A stretch of 55,196 bases of DNA from Calditrichia bacterium (GCA_028284905.1 JANQQU010000067.1:1-55196), one strand, 5' to 3'; shown: positions 41,171-50,466, counted from the first letter of the stretch. Made by a program: numbers and translations. The notes: generated from the letters alone by a model not told the origin.

Positions 41171-42631
41171 CTAGTTTACTTTCTCCAAAATAGCAACCAG
41201 ATAGCGCCAGAATTTTTCGACAGTCGGCACATTAACTTTTTCATCGGGTGAATGCGCGCCGAGAATTGTCGGACCAAAGGAGATCATGTCCATTCCCGGG
41301 AATTTATCTCCGATAATGCCACACTCCAGGCCGGCATGAATCGCCTTTACTTCCGGCGCTTCATCGAATAGATCCTTATGGACTTCTGTTGCCAGTTTCA
41401 ACAAAGAAGACTCGGGGTTGGGTTGCCAGGCAGGATATCCGTTGGTCGGATGAATATCACTTTCCGCCAGTTTCCCCACCGATGCCACCATTTGGGCAAC
41501 AGTATCCAATCCGGAATTCACCGAACTACGCTGGCTGGTCAAAACGCTAATTTTATCTGCATGGGTTTTAATAACCGCCAGGTTTGTGGAGGTTTCTACC
41601 AATCCTTCCACGGCATGGCTCATTGCCAGCACGCCATGCGGCATTGCAAACAACATGTTGAGCAAGCGACTTTGCAAATTCGGGGTTAATGTCTCGCCGG
41701 ATTTATCAAAACCATCGCTGTCGACCCGCACGAAAACGTCCGCATCCACCAGTTGAAGTTCGTTCTTGTAGATAGCGTCATATTCTTTGGCAAGCGCTTC
41801 CAACGCAGCAACATCGCCAGTCGGCAATGCCAGAACGGCATCACACTCGCGGGGAATTGCATTATGCTTACTGCCACCATCTATGTGCATCAGGCGAATG
41901 TCCATTTTATCAGCAGCATTCCAGAGCAGGCGGGAGATTAGCTTCACCGCGTTGCCCAATCCTACACCGATTTGCAGGCCGGAATGGCCTCCCTGCAAGC
42001 CACCGATGCGAACACGAACGACGCTATAATCTGCGGGGACGGCATTGGTTTCCAGCGGCAGAAAAAATTCCGTATCACGGCCACCGGCACAACCAATATA
42101 AACGGCGCCATCTTCTTCGGAATCCATATTGAGAAGCACACGTCCTTCCAGTAATTTATTGGAGAGGTGAGTCGCCCCGGTTAAACCGGTTTCTTCATCC
42201 ATCGTAAATAACAGTTCCAGTGGACCATGTTCAATATTCTTGCTTTCCAGGACAGCTAAAGAAGCAGCAACTCCGATTCCGTTATCGGATCCCAATGTTG
42301 TGCCATCGGCTGTTACCCAGTCACCTTCGATTAACAAGCGAATGGGATCTTTGGAAAAATCATGAACAGTGTCTTTATTTTTTTCGCAGACCATATCCAC
42401 ATGGCTCTGTAAAACAACGATCGGGGCGTTTTCCCGCCCGGGTGTTGCCGGCTTACGAATGACGACGTTTTTAACATCATCCATCTCATAGCTTAAGCCA
42501 TTTCGCTCTGCAACATCGAGAACGTATTGACGTACGCGGTCTTCATCCTTGGAACAACGGGGGATTTGACTAATTTGGTAAAAGTGCTCCCACATTAGCT
42601 GCGGGTCTAAACTGAGAACGGGATTCTTCAC
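41171..42631 (-). CDS. pepD: Aminoacyl-histidine dipeptidase (M20 family)
   Basis: PepD cleaves Xaa-His and other dipeptides. I chose the GTG at 42631 because AAGGAG lies six bases upstream. It gives 486 residues, close to the usual length of about 485, while an ATG further upstream would add a poorly placed 23-residue leader. Metal-site motifs are present: VLQSHVDMVCEKN, GTTLGSDNGIGVAA, TMDEETGLTGA (catalytic Glu and metal ligand), NMDSEEDG and HAGLECGIIGDKFPGMDMIS. The dimerisation domain holds the GGxxGGHSGLQI motif. It is monocistronic, with a terminator after the stop. Confidence 0.93.
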   Translation of the reverse strand: MKNPVLSLDPQLMWEHFYQISQIPRCSKDEDRVRQYVLDVAERNGLSYEMDDVKNVVIRKPATPGRENAPIVVLQSHVDMVCEKNKDTVHDFSKDPIRLLIEGDWVTADGTTLGSDNGIGVAASLAVLESKNIEHGPLELLFTMDEETGLTGATHLSNKLLEGRVLLNMDSEEDGAVYIGCAGGRDTEFFLPLETNAVPADYSVVRVRIGGLQGGHSGLQIGVGLGNAVKLISRLLWNAADKMDIRLMHIDGGSKHNAIPRECDAVLALPTGDVAALEALAKEYDAIYKNELQLVDADVFVRVDSDGFDKSGETLTPNLQSRLLNMLFAMPHGVLAMSHAVEGLVETSTNLAVIKTHADKISVLTSQRSSVNSGLDTVAQMVASVGKLAESDIHPTNGYPAWQPNPESSLLKLATEVHKDLFDEAPEVKAIHAGLECGIIGDKFPGMDMISFGPTILGAHSPDEKVNVPTVEKFWRYLVAILEKVN

Positions 42632-43013
42632 AACAGGCTCCTTATGCTTTACTACTGGTATAGGGGTACTGAAATAAAACGAAATAGCAGTGAGAAGCAA
42701 GGAATTTGTCAGATTTTAAATTAATTTTCCGGCGAATAAAGCGCTTCGAAATAGCCGCAATCCTTGAACACGCATCGGTACGAAACCGACCTGATTTTTT
42801 CATTCAGCGTTGCCATTTTAGGCGATTGTAAATCAATTTGGAAAATCAATCCGTCCAGTTTCGTATAAAATCACACGATCATTTAATTTTTATACAGAAA
42901 TTCCAATACCGTAAAAAATGGCATATTTCATTGTTCGCTTTTATAAATTCAACCGGGTTCTTATTATATAAAATCGCATAAACGCCAGGCAGTGAGGAAA
43001 GGGAAAAATTGAT
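42632..43013. other. Divergent intergenic region between pepD and the PAS hybrid kinase
   Basis: This 382-base gap has no convincing gene. It is A/T-rich near 42890-42985 and should hold the promoters of both flanking genes. TATTATATAA at about 42961-42970 looks like a -10 box for the kinase gene, but no -35 at the correct spacing is clear. Confidence 0.4.
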
Positions 43014-45707
43014 ATGAGTGCGCAGGAAAAAAAAGCGGGATCCAGGAAAAAAGACACTCCAAAAAAAGCGCCACTCCCGAAAAAGATATTGGACAACGTC
43101 CCGGATCTGATCGCGATTGTTGATCGGGATATGACCATCCAGTACACCACCCCCTCCTTTTTTAATCAACTGGGATACCTCGCCGGAGAGTTGACGGACA
43201 CTTCCCTCACAGATATCACTCATCCCGATGATACCAGCGAATTTCAGGGGGAATTAAAGAATCTCCTCGACGGTGGATTTATTTCCACTCTCTCCTGCCG
43301 GCTACGCAATAAAAGCGGCAATTGGCTGATCTTCGAATCGACCGCTTCCCTAATCGAATCAAAACGGGGTGCGGATACTATTGTCCTCGTATTCCGGGAT
43401 ATGACCATTCGCAGCCAGACAGAAGCGGCACTGGCCGCCAGTGAGGCCCGTTATCGCAACCTTACCCGGGTTTCTCCGGTCGGCATTTTCCAATGTAATG
43501 CGAATCGTTTCTGCCTGTTTGTAAACGAACGATGGAGCGAATTGTCCGGCATCTCTCAGGACACCGCCCTTGGCGAGGAATGGATGGTTGCGATCCATCC
43601 AGATGATCGCCTACAGATTCTCGATCACTGGCATAACGCGATTCGAAATAAAATTCCCTTTAAGATGGAATATCGTTTTCTCAAACCGGACAAATCGGTT
43701 GTTTGGGTTTATGGAGAAGGCACGGCGGTACTTAGTGACAGTGGTAAAGTGACTGGCTACATCGAAACAATTATTGATATTACCGAACGAAAAAGGACCG
43801 AAACCGCCTTACAGGAAAGCGAGCGGCGCTATCGCCAACTAGTCGATTTATCTCCGGATACAGTGGTAGTGCATAGCGAAGGGAAAATACTCTATGCCAA
43901 TGCTGCCAGTGCCGAGATGTTCGGCGCCAATCATCCCCAGGAATTTATCGGGCGAAATGTCCTTGATTTTGTCCATCCGGCATACCGTGATACCGCCGCC
44001 CGGCGCATCCAGAGAATGCATGAACTACAGAAGCCCGGGCCGCCTGTGCAGGAAAAATTGCGCACCGTTAGCGGCAAAGAGCTTGATGCGGAAATTGTTG
44101 CAGCGCCGATCACCTACATGGGCAAAGCGGCAATTCAATCGGTAGTGCGGGATATTAGTGTTCGGGTAAGCACAGAGAAACAAATGAACATGCTCGCCCA
44201 GGCAATGAAAAGTATTAGTGATTGCGTCATCATTACCGGCCTGGATGACAAGATTCTTTTTGTTAATCATGTTTTTGAGGAGATCTACGGATACCTGGAA
44301 GAAGAAGTGATTGGCAAATCTATTGCGATTATACGCTCCGACAACGATACGCCGGGTCGGCAGCACATTCATGCCCAAACCCTCGCAGGGGGATGGCAGG
44401 GCGAGTTGTTAAATCGCCGAAAAGACGGCAGTGAATTTACCATCTTTCTCTCCTCTTCTCTCATTCGGGACAACAAAGGTGAGCCAATCGCCATGGTGGG
44501 TATTTGCAAGGACATCACCCGCCAGCATCGCACTGAGCGGGCCCAAATGCAAACCGAGCGGCAATTACGCTATTTTCAAAAGATGGAAGCGGTCGGCCGG
44601 CTGGCCGGGGGCGTTGCCGATGATTATAACAATCTGCTGACGCTAATCACCGGGTATGCGCAATTGCTACTGGAAAAACCGGGAATTCCCGCCGACAGTC
44701 AAAAAAGCTTGCAGCAAATTTTATCAGCGGGAGAAAAAGCCAGCGATTTAACCCGGCAACTGCTCGCATTCAGCCGAAAGCAGGTTTTACATCCGCAATT
44801 GCTCAATCTCAATGATATGCTGGAGAAAATGATTCCGGAATTGCAGGAACAGTTGGGCAATGTCGTCGAAGTTCATGCTTCGCTTTATTCGGAATTAGGC
44901 CATATTAGCGTCGACCATACGCAATTACGGTTTATTATCGATCAGCTGATAGCGAATGCCCGGGAAGCAATGCCGGGCGGTGGCAAACTAACCGTGGAAA
45001 CTGCTAATGTTTACTGGGATGCAAACTATATGCATCTGGATATCGCTGCCATCGAAAGCGGTGATTATGTGATGCTGGCGATTAGCGATAATGGTAAAGG
45101 AATGGATGCGGAGACCCTTTCCAAGATATTTGAGCCATTTTACTCCACCAAGCTCACGGAAAAAGGAAGTGGTCTCGGATTGGCGACCGCATATGGCATC
45201 ATTAAGCAGAGTGGCGGTTATATCTGGGCCTTTAGCGAAGAGAATATTGGGACGACTTTCAAAATATATTTTCCACGGGTAGATGCGCCGGAAACATCGT
45301 CAACCAAGGAGAAAGCAAGTACAAGCGGCCAAGTGAGTGGTACGGAGACCGTATTATTGCTGGAAGGCAACGAATCCTTGCGCCGGATGGGAGAGCAAAT
45401 TCTCCGCGGGCGGGGCTACCAGGTGCTTTCTGCCGGAGAAGGCAGCGAAGCAATTCCCCTGGCAAAATCGACGGACCAACCGGTTCATATTTTAATTGTT
45501 GATCCGCTGTTGCCGGCCTTAAAGGAAGCAAATCTTATCAGTCAGCTACATGCCCTTCATCCTGATATGAAGGTCTTGTATTTATCCGGATATCCGCTAA
45601 GCACGATTAGCGACCATGGCATTGCTGATTCGGAAAACACCTTTTTACAAAAGCCTTTTTCTCCGCAAATGTTGCTGGAAAAAGTGCATCAGGTATTGAG
45701 TAGTTGA
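43014..45707 (+). CDS. PAS-rich hybrid histidine kinase lacking the phospho-accepting His
   Basis: The 897-residue soluble protein has four PAS/PAC units (about 25-150, 150-275, 275-395 and 395-515). Each ends in a typical PAC motif such as VTGYIETIIDITERKR. The dimerisation helix reads AVGRLAGGVADDYNNLLTLI, where the usual GGVAHDFNN has Asp536 in place of the His. The HATPase boxes are intact: LIANAREAMPGGG, ISDNGKGMD, FEPFYSTKLTEKG and GSGLGLATAYGIIKQSGG. A C-terminal receiver domain (about 770-897) has Asp830 and the Lys of LQKPF but only one of the N-terminal acidic pair (LLLEGNES). Canonical autophosphorylation is not expected. It could be a pseudokinase scaffold or could bind ATP as a switch. 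Confidence 0.9.
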   Translation: MSAQEKKAGSRKKDTPKKAPLPKKILDNVPDLIAIVDRDMTIQYTTPSFFNQLGYLAGELTDTSLTDITHPDDTSEFQGELKNLLDGGFISTLSCRLRNKSGNWLIFESTASLIESKRGADTIVLVFRDMTIRSQTEAALAASEARYRNLTRVSPVGIFQCNANRFCLFVNERWSELSGISQDTALGEEWMVAIHPDDRLQILDHWHNAIRNKIPFKMEYRFLKPDKSVVWVYGEGTAVLSDSGKVTGYIETIIDITERKRTETALQESERRYRQLVDLSPDTVVVHSEGKILYANAASAEMFGANHPQEFIGRNVLDFVHPAYRDTAARRIQRMHELQKPGPPVQEKLRTVSGKELDAEIVAAPITYMGKAAIQSVVRDISVRVSTEKQMNMLAQAMKSISDCVIITGLDDKILFVNHVFEEIYGYLEEEVIGKSIAIIRSDNDTPGRQHIHAQTLAGGWQGELLNRRKDGSEFTIFLSSSLIRDNKGEPIAMVGICKDITRQHRTERAQMQTERQLRYFQKMEAVGRLAGGVADDYNNLLTLITGYAQLLLEKPGIPADSQKSLQQILSAGEKASDLTRQLLAFSRKQVLHPQLLNLNDMLEKMIPELQEQLGNVVEVHASLYSELGHISVDHTQLRFIIDQLIANAREAMPGGGKLTVETANVYWDANYMHLDIAAIESGDYVMLAISDNGKGMDAETLSKIFEPFYSTKLTEKGSGLGLATAYGIIKQSGGYIWAFSEENIGTTFKIYFPRVDAPETSSTKEKASTSGQVSGTETVLLLEGNESLRRMGEQILRGRGYQVLSAGEGSEAIPLAKSTDQPVHILIVDPLLPALKEANLISQLHALHPDMKVLYLSGYPLSTISDHGIADSENTFLQKPFSPQMLLEKVHQVLSS

Positions 45708-45715
45708 TCTTCAAC

Positions 45716-45739
45716 GCCGGCCAATTGGCCAGGCCGCTT
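45716..45739 (+). terminator. Possible terminator after the hybrid kinase gene
   Basis: GCCGGCC (45716-45722) and GGCCaGGC (45727-45734) flank AATT, followed by CGCTTTTA. The core GGCCAATTGGCC is a perfect palindrome. The T-run is short. Confidence 0.45.
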
Positions 45740-45767
45740 TTACTCTGCAATAAAAACTTGGGGTTTT

Positions 45768-46574
45768 ATGATGTTAAAAGTGGGTTATTATCAGTTTCGC
45801 CCTGCCTTTGGCAGAATTAATCAAAATGTTTCCAAAGTTATCAAAGCGCTGGCTACGGTCGATGCAGACTTGATCGTTTTACCAGAACTGCCGTTTAGCG
45901 GTTATTATTTTCAGGGGAGAGAAGAACTAAAAACACTGGCGGAAGATCCGGCCGATTCTCCCACGGTTGACAGCCTGATAAACCTCTGCCGGGAAAAAGA
46001 TATGCATATCGTTACCGGCTTTGCTGAAAAGAAACATGAGAAAATTTTCAACAGCTCCCTGTTATTGGGACCCACCGGCCTTATCCATACTTATCGGAAA
46101 CTGCACCTTTTTAGTGAAGAAAAAAACTGCTTCGACCCCGGCGACATCCCTTTGCAGGTAGATGAGGTCCGCGGCGCGAAAGTCGGTATGATGGTCTGCT
46201 TTGATTGGATTTTTCCGGAAGTGACACGTTCCCTCGCCGTTCTCGGAGCGGACATCGTTTGCCATCCTTCCAACCTGGTGTTAAGCTTCTGCCAGCAGAC
46301 CATGCTCTCCCGTTGCCTGGAGAATACCATATTTGCCATTACCGCCAATCGTTTCGGCAGCGATAAACGGCCACATGGCGAATTACGTTTTACCGGAAAA
46401 AGTCAGGTTGTCGCCCCCAAGGGGGTATTGCTGCATCGGGCGCCATCTCAAAAAACCACACTTCATGTCTGCGAGATTGACCCGGCCCTGGCGCGCAAGA
46501 AACAGATCACCGCTTTAAATGATATTATGACCGATCGCCGACCGGAGTTTTATCAGCCGTTGGTTTCTGGGTAG
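45768..46574 (+). CDS. Carbon-nitrogen hydrolase of the nitrilase superfamily
   Basis: The 268-residue protein has the Glu-Lys-Cys catalytic set of the nitrilase superfamily: Glu40 in LIVLPELPFSGYYF, Lys111 in HTYRKLHLFSEEK and Cys144 in GMMVCFDWIFPE. Members hydrolyse amides or nitriles, and the short form seen here fits an amidohydrolase such as omega-amidase- or carbamoylase-like enzymes. The exact substrate is not shown. The start is ATG-ATG, with GGGG upstream. No transporter or pathway partner is adjacent. The spacer after it holds the 105-base repeats. Confidence 0.9.
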   Translation: MMLKVGYYQFRPAFGRINQNVSKVIKALATVDADLIVLPELPFSGYYFQGREELKTLAEDPADSPTVDSLINLCREKDMHIVTGFAEKKHEKIFNSSLLLGPTGLIHTYRKLHLFSEEKNCFDPGDIPLQVDEVRGAKVGMMVCFDWIFPEVTRSLAVLGADIVCHPSNLVLSFCQQTMLSRCLENTIFAITANRFGSDKRPHGELRFTGKSQVVAPKGVLLHRAPSQKTTLHVCEIDPALARKKQITALNDIMTDRRPEFYQPLVSG

Positions 46575-46643
46575 GGGTTTGGGTGTGCGTGTTTTAGTGC
46601 GCAGGAATTGTCTTATTTGGTTTGCGTGTTGAGTCTGGGGAAT

Positions 46644-46890
46644 ATGGCTCCACTCCCTGCGGTCGTTAATGGCTAAGGGACATCTTTTTGACGGACGAAT
46701 GGCTGATTGCTATTGTAAGAGTTGAGATCGTATGTTTTTCAGAGCAGGATGGTTCCGCTCCTTGCAGTCGCTAATTGTTAAAGGGCATCTTTTTGACGGA
46801 CGAATGACTGATTACTATTGTAAGAATTGAGATCGTATATATTACAGAGCAGGATGGTTCCGCTCCCTATGGTCGCTAATGGCTAAAAGA
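46644..46890. repeat. 105-base tandem repeat, two full copies and one partial
   Basis: Units start at 46644, 46749 and 46854, giving a period of exactly 105. They share ATGGYTCCRCTCC at the start, then GTCGYTAAT, TTTTTGACGGACGAATG and TTGAGATCGTAT. Copies differ at scattered positions, and the third stops after about 36 bases. No reading frame is conserved between units. It lies after the nitrilase-family gene. Confidence 0.8.
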
Positions 46891-46910
46891 TTGATGTATC
46901 TAGAGATATA

Positions 46911-47008
46911 ACCATCAGCGACCAGCGGGAGCGCAGCCATTAGCGACTGCAAGGAGCGGAACCATTAGCGCAGCGGAGCCATCAGCGACTGAAAGGAGCG
47001 GAACCATT
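46911..47008. repeat. Inverted copies of the repeat start
   Basis: CCATTAGCGACTGCAAGGAG at 46937 and CCATCAGCGACTGAAAGGAG at 46978 continue to GCGGAACCATT. They are reverse complements of the start of the tandem units. A further partial, rearranged copy is at 46912-46934. Together with the direct copies they could fold into long hairpins. The 46575-47080 gap holds no gene that I can support. Confidence 0.7.
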
Positions 47009-47080
47009 TTCTCCCCAACAACGTGACGGTTAAGATCCACAAAGCCTCGCCGGCCTGAAATCGTCAATCCAACAAATCCC

Positions 47081-48106
47081 CTATTCAAACTTCCCCGACA
47101 AAACGATCTTCCCAAACTGCTGTCCGTCGATCATTTGCTGATATGCCTCCCGGAAACGAGTAAAAAGGTACGGCCCATCGATGAACGGTTTAATGGAATA
47201 TGATTCAAAGAGATGAACCATTTGCTCAAAATCGCGTGGCGTGCCCATCGTGGTTCCCTGGATGGTGATTTGCTTCCAGAAGATTTGCCGTAAATTGATA
47301 CCGGGTGGATTTCCCGCTGTCGCCCCGAAAAAAGTAATGCGCCCTCCGGGATTCACCAATGAAGTCAATTCCGGAAACCCTGCGCCGCCAGCGCTATCAA
47401 CAATCAGATCGATGCCGGCCTTACCGGCTAATTCGGCGATTTTTTCTGTCCAATCTTCTTTACGGTAATTAGCTCCTCCGCTGGCGCCGTTTTCTATTGC
47501 TCTAGCAATTTTTTCGTCATCACCGGATGTTACCAGCACCCGGGCATTTACCGCTGCCGCCATTTGCATCATCAAGCTGGCAACGCCACCACCAACGCCG
47601 GTGATCAGCACAGTTTCTCCTGCTGCCAAACCTCCCTGGGTAAACAAGGCGCGATAACCGGTCAATCCGCCCAGTGGGACTGCTGCCGCCGCTTCAAATG
47701 AAAGGTAATTCGGCTTCTCCACAAGATTGGCCACCGGCACCACCACATATTCTGCCTGAGTGCCATTGTCCGGCAGTCCCAAAATGCGGAAGCTGCGCTG
47801 TTGCGCCCGGGAATTTTCACCCCACTCCAGACCGGGATTAATCATTACCGGCTTTTCTAACCAGGCATTATCTGCCGGATCACCAACTTCGGCAACGATG
47901 CCGCTACCGTCAGATCCCAGTATTATCGGCACTTTAATTCCCGCATAAAGCCCTTTGGTAATCCAGACATCGCGGTGATTGAGCGCGGCTGCTTTAATTT
48001 TTACCACGGCCTCACCAGGTTTTGGTGTCGGATAAGGCACATCGATAATTGCCATTGAATCGATGTTTTTTAACTCCTGGAAAACAATCCCTTTCATTTG
48101 CTTCAT
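47081..48106 (-). CDS. MDR-family NAD(P)H:quinone oxidoreductase/alcohol dehydrogenase-like protein
   Basis: The 341-residue protein belongs to the medium-chain dehydrogenase/reductase family. The N-terminal GroES-like part reads KPGEAVVKIKAAALNHRDVW and IILGSDGSGIVAEVG. The Rossmann domain has the nucleotide loop GVGGGVASLMMQMAAAVNAR and the Asp/Glu region after it. The structural-zinc Cys quartet is absent, which points to the zinc-free quinone oxidoreductase side of the family, although NPGLEWGENSRAQQRSFRIL follows the path of zinc-type members in which that loop is kept without Cys. The substrate is unknown. GGAG lies seven bases before the ATG. Confidence 0.85.
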   Translation of the reverse strand: MKQMKGIVFQELKNIDSMAIIDVPYPTPKPGEAVVKIKAAALNHRDVWITKGLYAGIKVPIILGSDGSGIVAEVGDPADNAWLEKPVMINPGLEWGENSRAQQRSFRILGLPDNGTQAEYVVVPVANLVEKPNYLSFEAAAAVPLGGLTGYRALFTQGGLAAGETVLITGVGGGVASLMMQMAAAVNARVLVTSGDDEKIARAIENGASGGANYRKEDWTEKIAELAGKAGIDLIVDSAGGAGFPELTSLVNPGGRITFFGATAGNPPGINLRQIFWKQITIQGTTMGTPRDFEQMVHLFESYSIKPFIDGPYLFTRFREAYQQMIDGQQFGKIVLSGKFE

Positions 48107-48184
48107 AGCTGCTCCAGCGATTTATAAGGTAAGCTGATTATAAAAATCTACCTGATTCACTATTTCCTAATCATTAACAGAAAT

Positions 48185-49003
48185 CTAAAAGAAAACGACA
48201 CCTTCCCGAACATATTCGGCTTTATCCATTCGATATAGATTTTCCGGAGATTGCATATTTTTAAAAACGATAAAGGCTGATAGCAGGCTATCCAGCGCAT
48301 CTCCTTCCGGATCATCCAATAAAACCTGCCGCAGATTCGGTGTCGCTAATTTTACTTTTTTCTCCATTAGATAATTAACAATCTCGGCTCGGTTTTGTAA
48401 AGCGCTTTCCGCTTTCCCTTTATAACGCAGATAAAGGTCTGCCCACTTCAGCACAGACGCCGGGCAGGTTTCCATCACCTGGACGCCACTGGATATGGAA
48501 GATTGCATCGGCAGGGCGGTAATGACGCCTTCTTTTAACAACGGCGCTAGTACATCAAATATGCCGTAGTAGGTCTGTCGGTAAATCCAAAGATTGTAAG
48601 GCGCAAATGGCGCCTTACTTTCAATATCAGATGTTCGTTTAAGCTCGGGACGGGCGGAAAAAGAGCGGCAGTAAGAGCGAAAGCTTTCTACCGTAGGGAA
48701 TTTTTTCCGGAAGGATGCAATAAAAGCGGACCAATCATCTTCCGGTACCATCCGTTCGTGCAACCCGAAGGGGAAGTCCATGCCGATCAGGCAGGCACTC
48801 TCGCGGCGGAGAAAATCGCGCAATGCCATCATGCATTTTTCCCGCTTAGCGCCGCTGCCCGGTAACTCGCGCCCCCGGTAGCAGCGTTCCAAAACAAGTT
48901 GATCACCCTGCCGGCGGCATTCGCTTATCCAGAGTTTTTTTCCGGCTTCCTTACCGCCACTAAAATCCATCCCGAGAATGCGTGCTGGCAATGCTGCCAT
49001 CAT
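48185..49003 (-). CDS. DUF429-like (predicted RNase H-fold) protein
   Basis: The gene encodes 272 residues. The N-terminal LGMDFSGGKEAGKKLWISEC and the later CLIGMDFPFGLHERM place Asp residues at the ends of two beta strands, as in the DUF429 family of predicted RNase H-like nucleases. MESSIS-like and PEGDALDSLLSAFIVFKNM motifs follow near the C-terminus, including the acidic EGDALD stretch typical of the last catalytic residues. No activity has been shown for most members. The start overlaps the stop of the upstream sugar-dehydrogenase gene by ATGA, so translation is coupled. Such pairing with a secreted enzyme is odd and may be chance. Confidence 0.6.
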   Translation of the reverse strand: MMAALPARILGMDFSGGKEAGKKLWISECRRQGDQLVLERCYRGRELPGSGAKREKCMMALRDFLRRESACLIGMDFPFGLHERMVPEDDWSAFIASFRKKFPTVESFRSYCRSFSARPELKRTSDIESKAPFAPYNLWIYRQTYYGIFDVLAPLLKEGVITALPMQSSISSGVQVMETCPASVLKWADLYLRYKGKAESALQNRAEIVNYLMEKKVKLATPNLRQVLLDDPEGDALDSLLSAFIVFKNMQSPENLYRMDKAEYVREGVVFF

Positions 49004-50466
49004 TTCAGCAGAACCATCCGCTTCGCTGCCAGCAGGCGGCCATCAACCTGCAGGCGGTAAAAATAAATCCCGGCTGCGGCCTGTTCGCCACTGCTGTTCT
49101 GCCCTCGCCACAGTATCTCATGCTGCCCGGCGGCCATTGACTGATTCAGTAATGTGTTGATCCAGCGGCCATTGAGATCGAATATGTCGATACGAACATC
49201 GGCTGCCTGGGAAACCCGAAATGGAATAATCGTTGATGGATTAAAGGGATTGGGATAATTCTGCGCTAATTCAAATGTCTCCGGCGATGCCAGTGGTTGT
49301 GCATCTTCGATGCCCACAGAAGTATCAACAAAGCGATAAATACGGCCATTGAAGGCGCAGAAATACAGCTCCTGCGATTCGTCTACACCGAAGGTAGAAA
49401 TAAATAAATTGCTATTAATAATTTCCTCATTAAGAACGGGCTCATTCGTGTAATTCAAGGCCCATATTTGTCCGCTAAGATAATCAGCATAGATATATTT
49501 TCCGGTCAATCCCGGGGCACTGCTTCCCCGATAGACAAAGCCACCGGTTACCGAGGCAGATCCAAATGAGGGGTGTTCATACTCCCAAATCGGTAATATC
49601 AATCCGCTCATATTGCAGTTGCTGGAAGGTGAGTAGCAATGATTTCCCTCCATAATTTTCCAGCCATAGTTTCCGCCATTGACGATAATATCAATCTCTT
49701 CATAATCGTCCTGACCAACATCGCCAGCCCAGAGCAAACCAGTCTCCGGATCGAAGCTCATTCGCCAGGGATTGCGCAAGCCATAAGCGTATATCTCTTT
49801 TCTGAAGCTATTGGTAGAGTCTGCATAGGGATTATCGGCGGGGATGGAATAATTGGTGCTATCGGTAAAATTATCCACATCTATCCGCAAAATTTTACCC
49901 AGCAGAGATTCCCGGTCCTGTCCGCTGTTTAGCGGATCACCACCGGAGCCACCATCACCGGTAGTAATATACAAGTATCCATCATCAGGACCGAATGCCA
50001 GGGCGCCGGCATTGTGATTGGCGAATGGCTTGGGAAGCTCGATAATCACGAATTCACTATCTGCCATAGCAAGATTCGGGTTATTCGGAGACACCTTGAA
50101 GCGGGAAATAATTGATCTGCTGGGGCCACTTCCGGTGTAATTGACATAGAAATATCCATTGTTTTCATAATCCGGATGAAATGCCAGACCGAGTAATCCT
50201 TCTTCACCGAATGAATGATCTACCCGGTTTTGTATATCAAGAAAACTACTTATACTCGTGGTATTTTCATCATTTTCAAATACATGGATGATGCCGAAAC
50301 GATTAACAACAAACAGGCGATCGCTACCATCACCGGCGTTTTGTAAATCGACCGGCTGGGTAAAACTAAGCGATGGAAATGCGATTTCAACTTCATATTG
50401 AGCGTTTAAGGAGGCAGATATAAAACAAACTGCCATAAGGCATATTATCGATCGGAAAAACTGCAT
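49000..50466 (-). CDS. Secreted PQQ-dependent sugar (sorbosone/glucose) dehydrogenase with sorting domain
   Basis: The 488-residue precursor has a signal peptide (residues 1-22). The mature part is a six-bladed propeller of the glucose/sorbosone dehydrogenase and HHIP type: QPVDLQNAGDGSDRLFVVNR, EEGLLGLAFHPDYENNGYFY, HNAGALAFGPDDGYLYITTG, LRNPWRMSFDPETGLLWAGD and YEYEHPSFGSA-like blades. The DGGSGGDPLNSGQD loop fits the calcium/PQQ region. The last 85 residues hold a sorting domain (AQNYPNPFNPSTIIPFRVSQ, then AAAGIYFYRLQ and MVLLK). Members oxidise sugars in the periplasm or at the surface. The electron acceptor is not evident. DUF429 overlaps its stop. Confidence 0.88.
   Translation of the reverse strand: MQFFRSIICLMAVCFISASLNAQYEVEIAFPSLSFTQPVDLQNAGDGSDRLFVVNRFGIIHVFENDENTTSISSFLDIQNRVDHSFGEEGLLGLAFHPDYENNGYFYVNYTGSGPSRSIISRFKVSPNNPNLAMADSEFVIIELPKPFANHNAGALAFGPDDGYLYITTGDGGSGGDPLNSGQDRESLLGKILRIDVDNFTDSTNYSIPADNPYADSTNSFRKEIYAYGLRNPWRMSFDPETGLLWAGDVGQDDYEEIDIIVNGGNYGWKIMEGNHCYSPSSNCNMSGLILPIWEYEHPSFGSASVTGGFVYRGSSAPGLTGKYIYADYLSGQIWALNYTNEPVLNEEIINSNLFISTFGVDESQELYFCAFNGRIYRFVDTSVGIEDAQPLASPETFELAQNYPNPFNPSTIIPFRVSQAADVRIDIFDLNGRWINTLLNQSMAAGQHEILWRGQNSSGEQAAAGIYFYRLQVDGRLLAAKRMVLLK

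Noticed and set aside
41753-42154. Several short plus-strand open frames inside pepD
   Set aside because: They are antisense shadows of a conserved M20 peptidase gene.
42632-42700. N-terminal extension of pepD from the ATG at 42700
   Set aside because: The GTG at 42631 has AAGGAG at ideal spacing and gives the usual family length.
46644-47008. CRISPR array or coding repeat
   Set aside because: Only two and a half direct units with a 105-base period and no unique spacers, and no frame is conserved between units.
46915-47115. Small minus-strand open frame in the repeat region
   Set aside because: It consists of translated repeat sequence and runs into the dehydrogenase end. No ribosome site.
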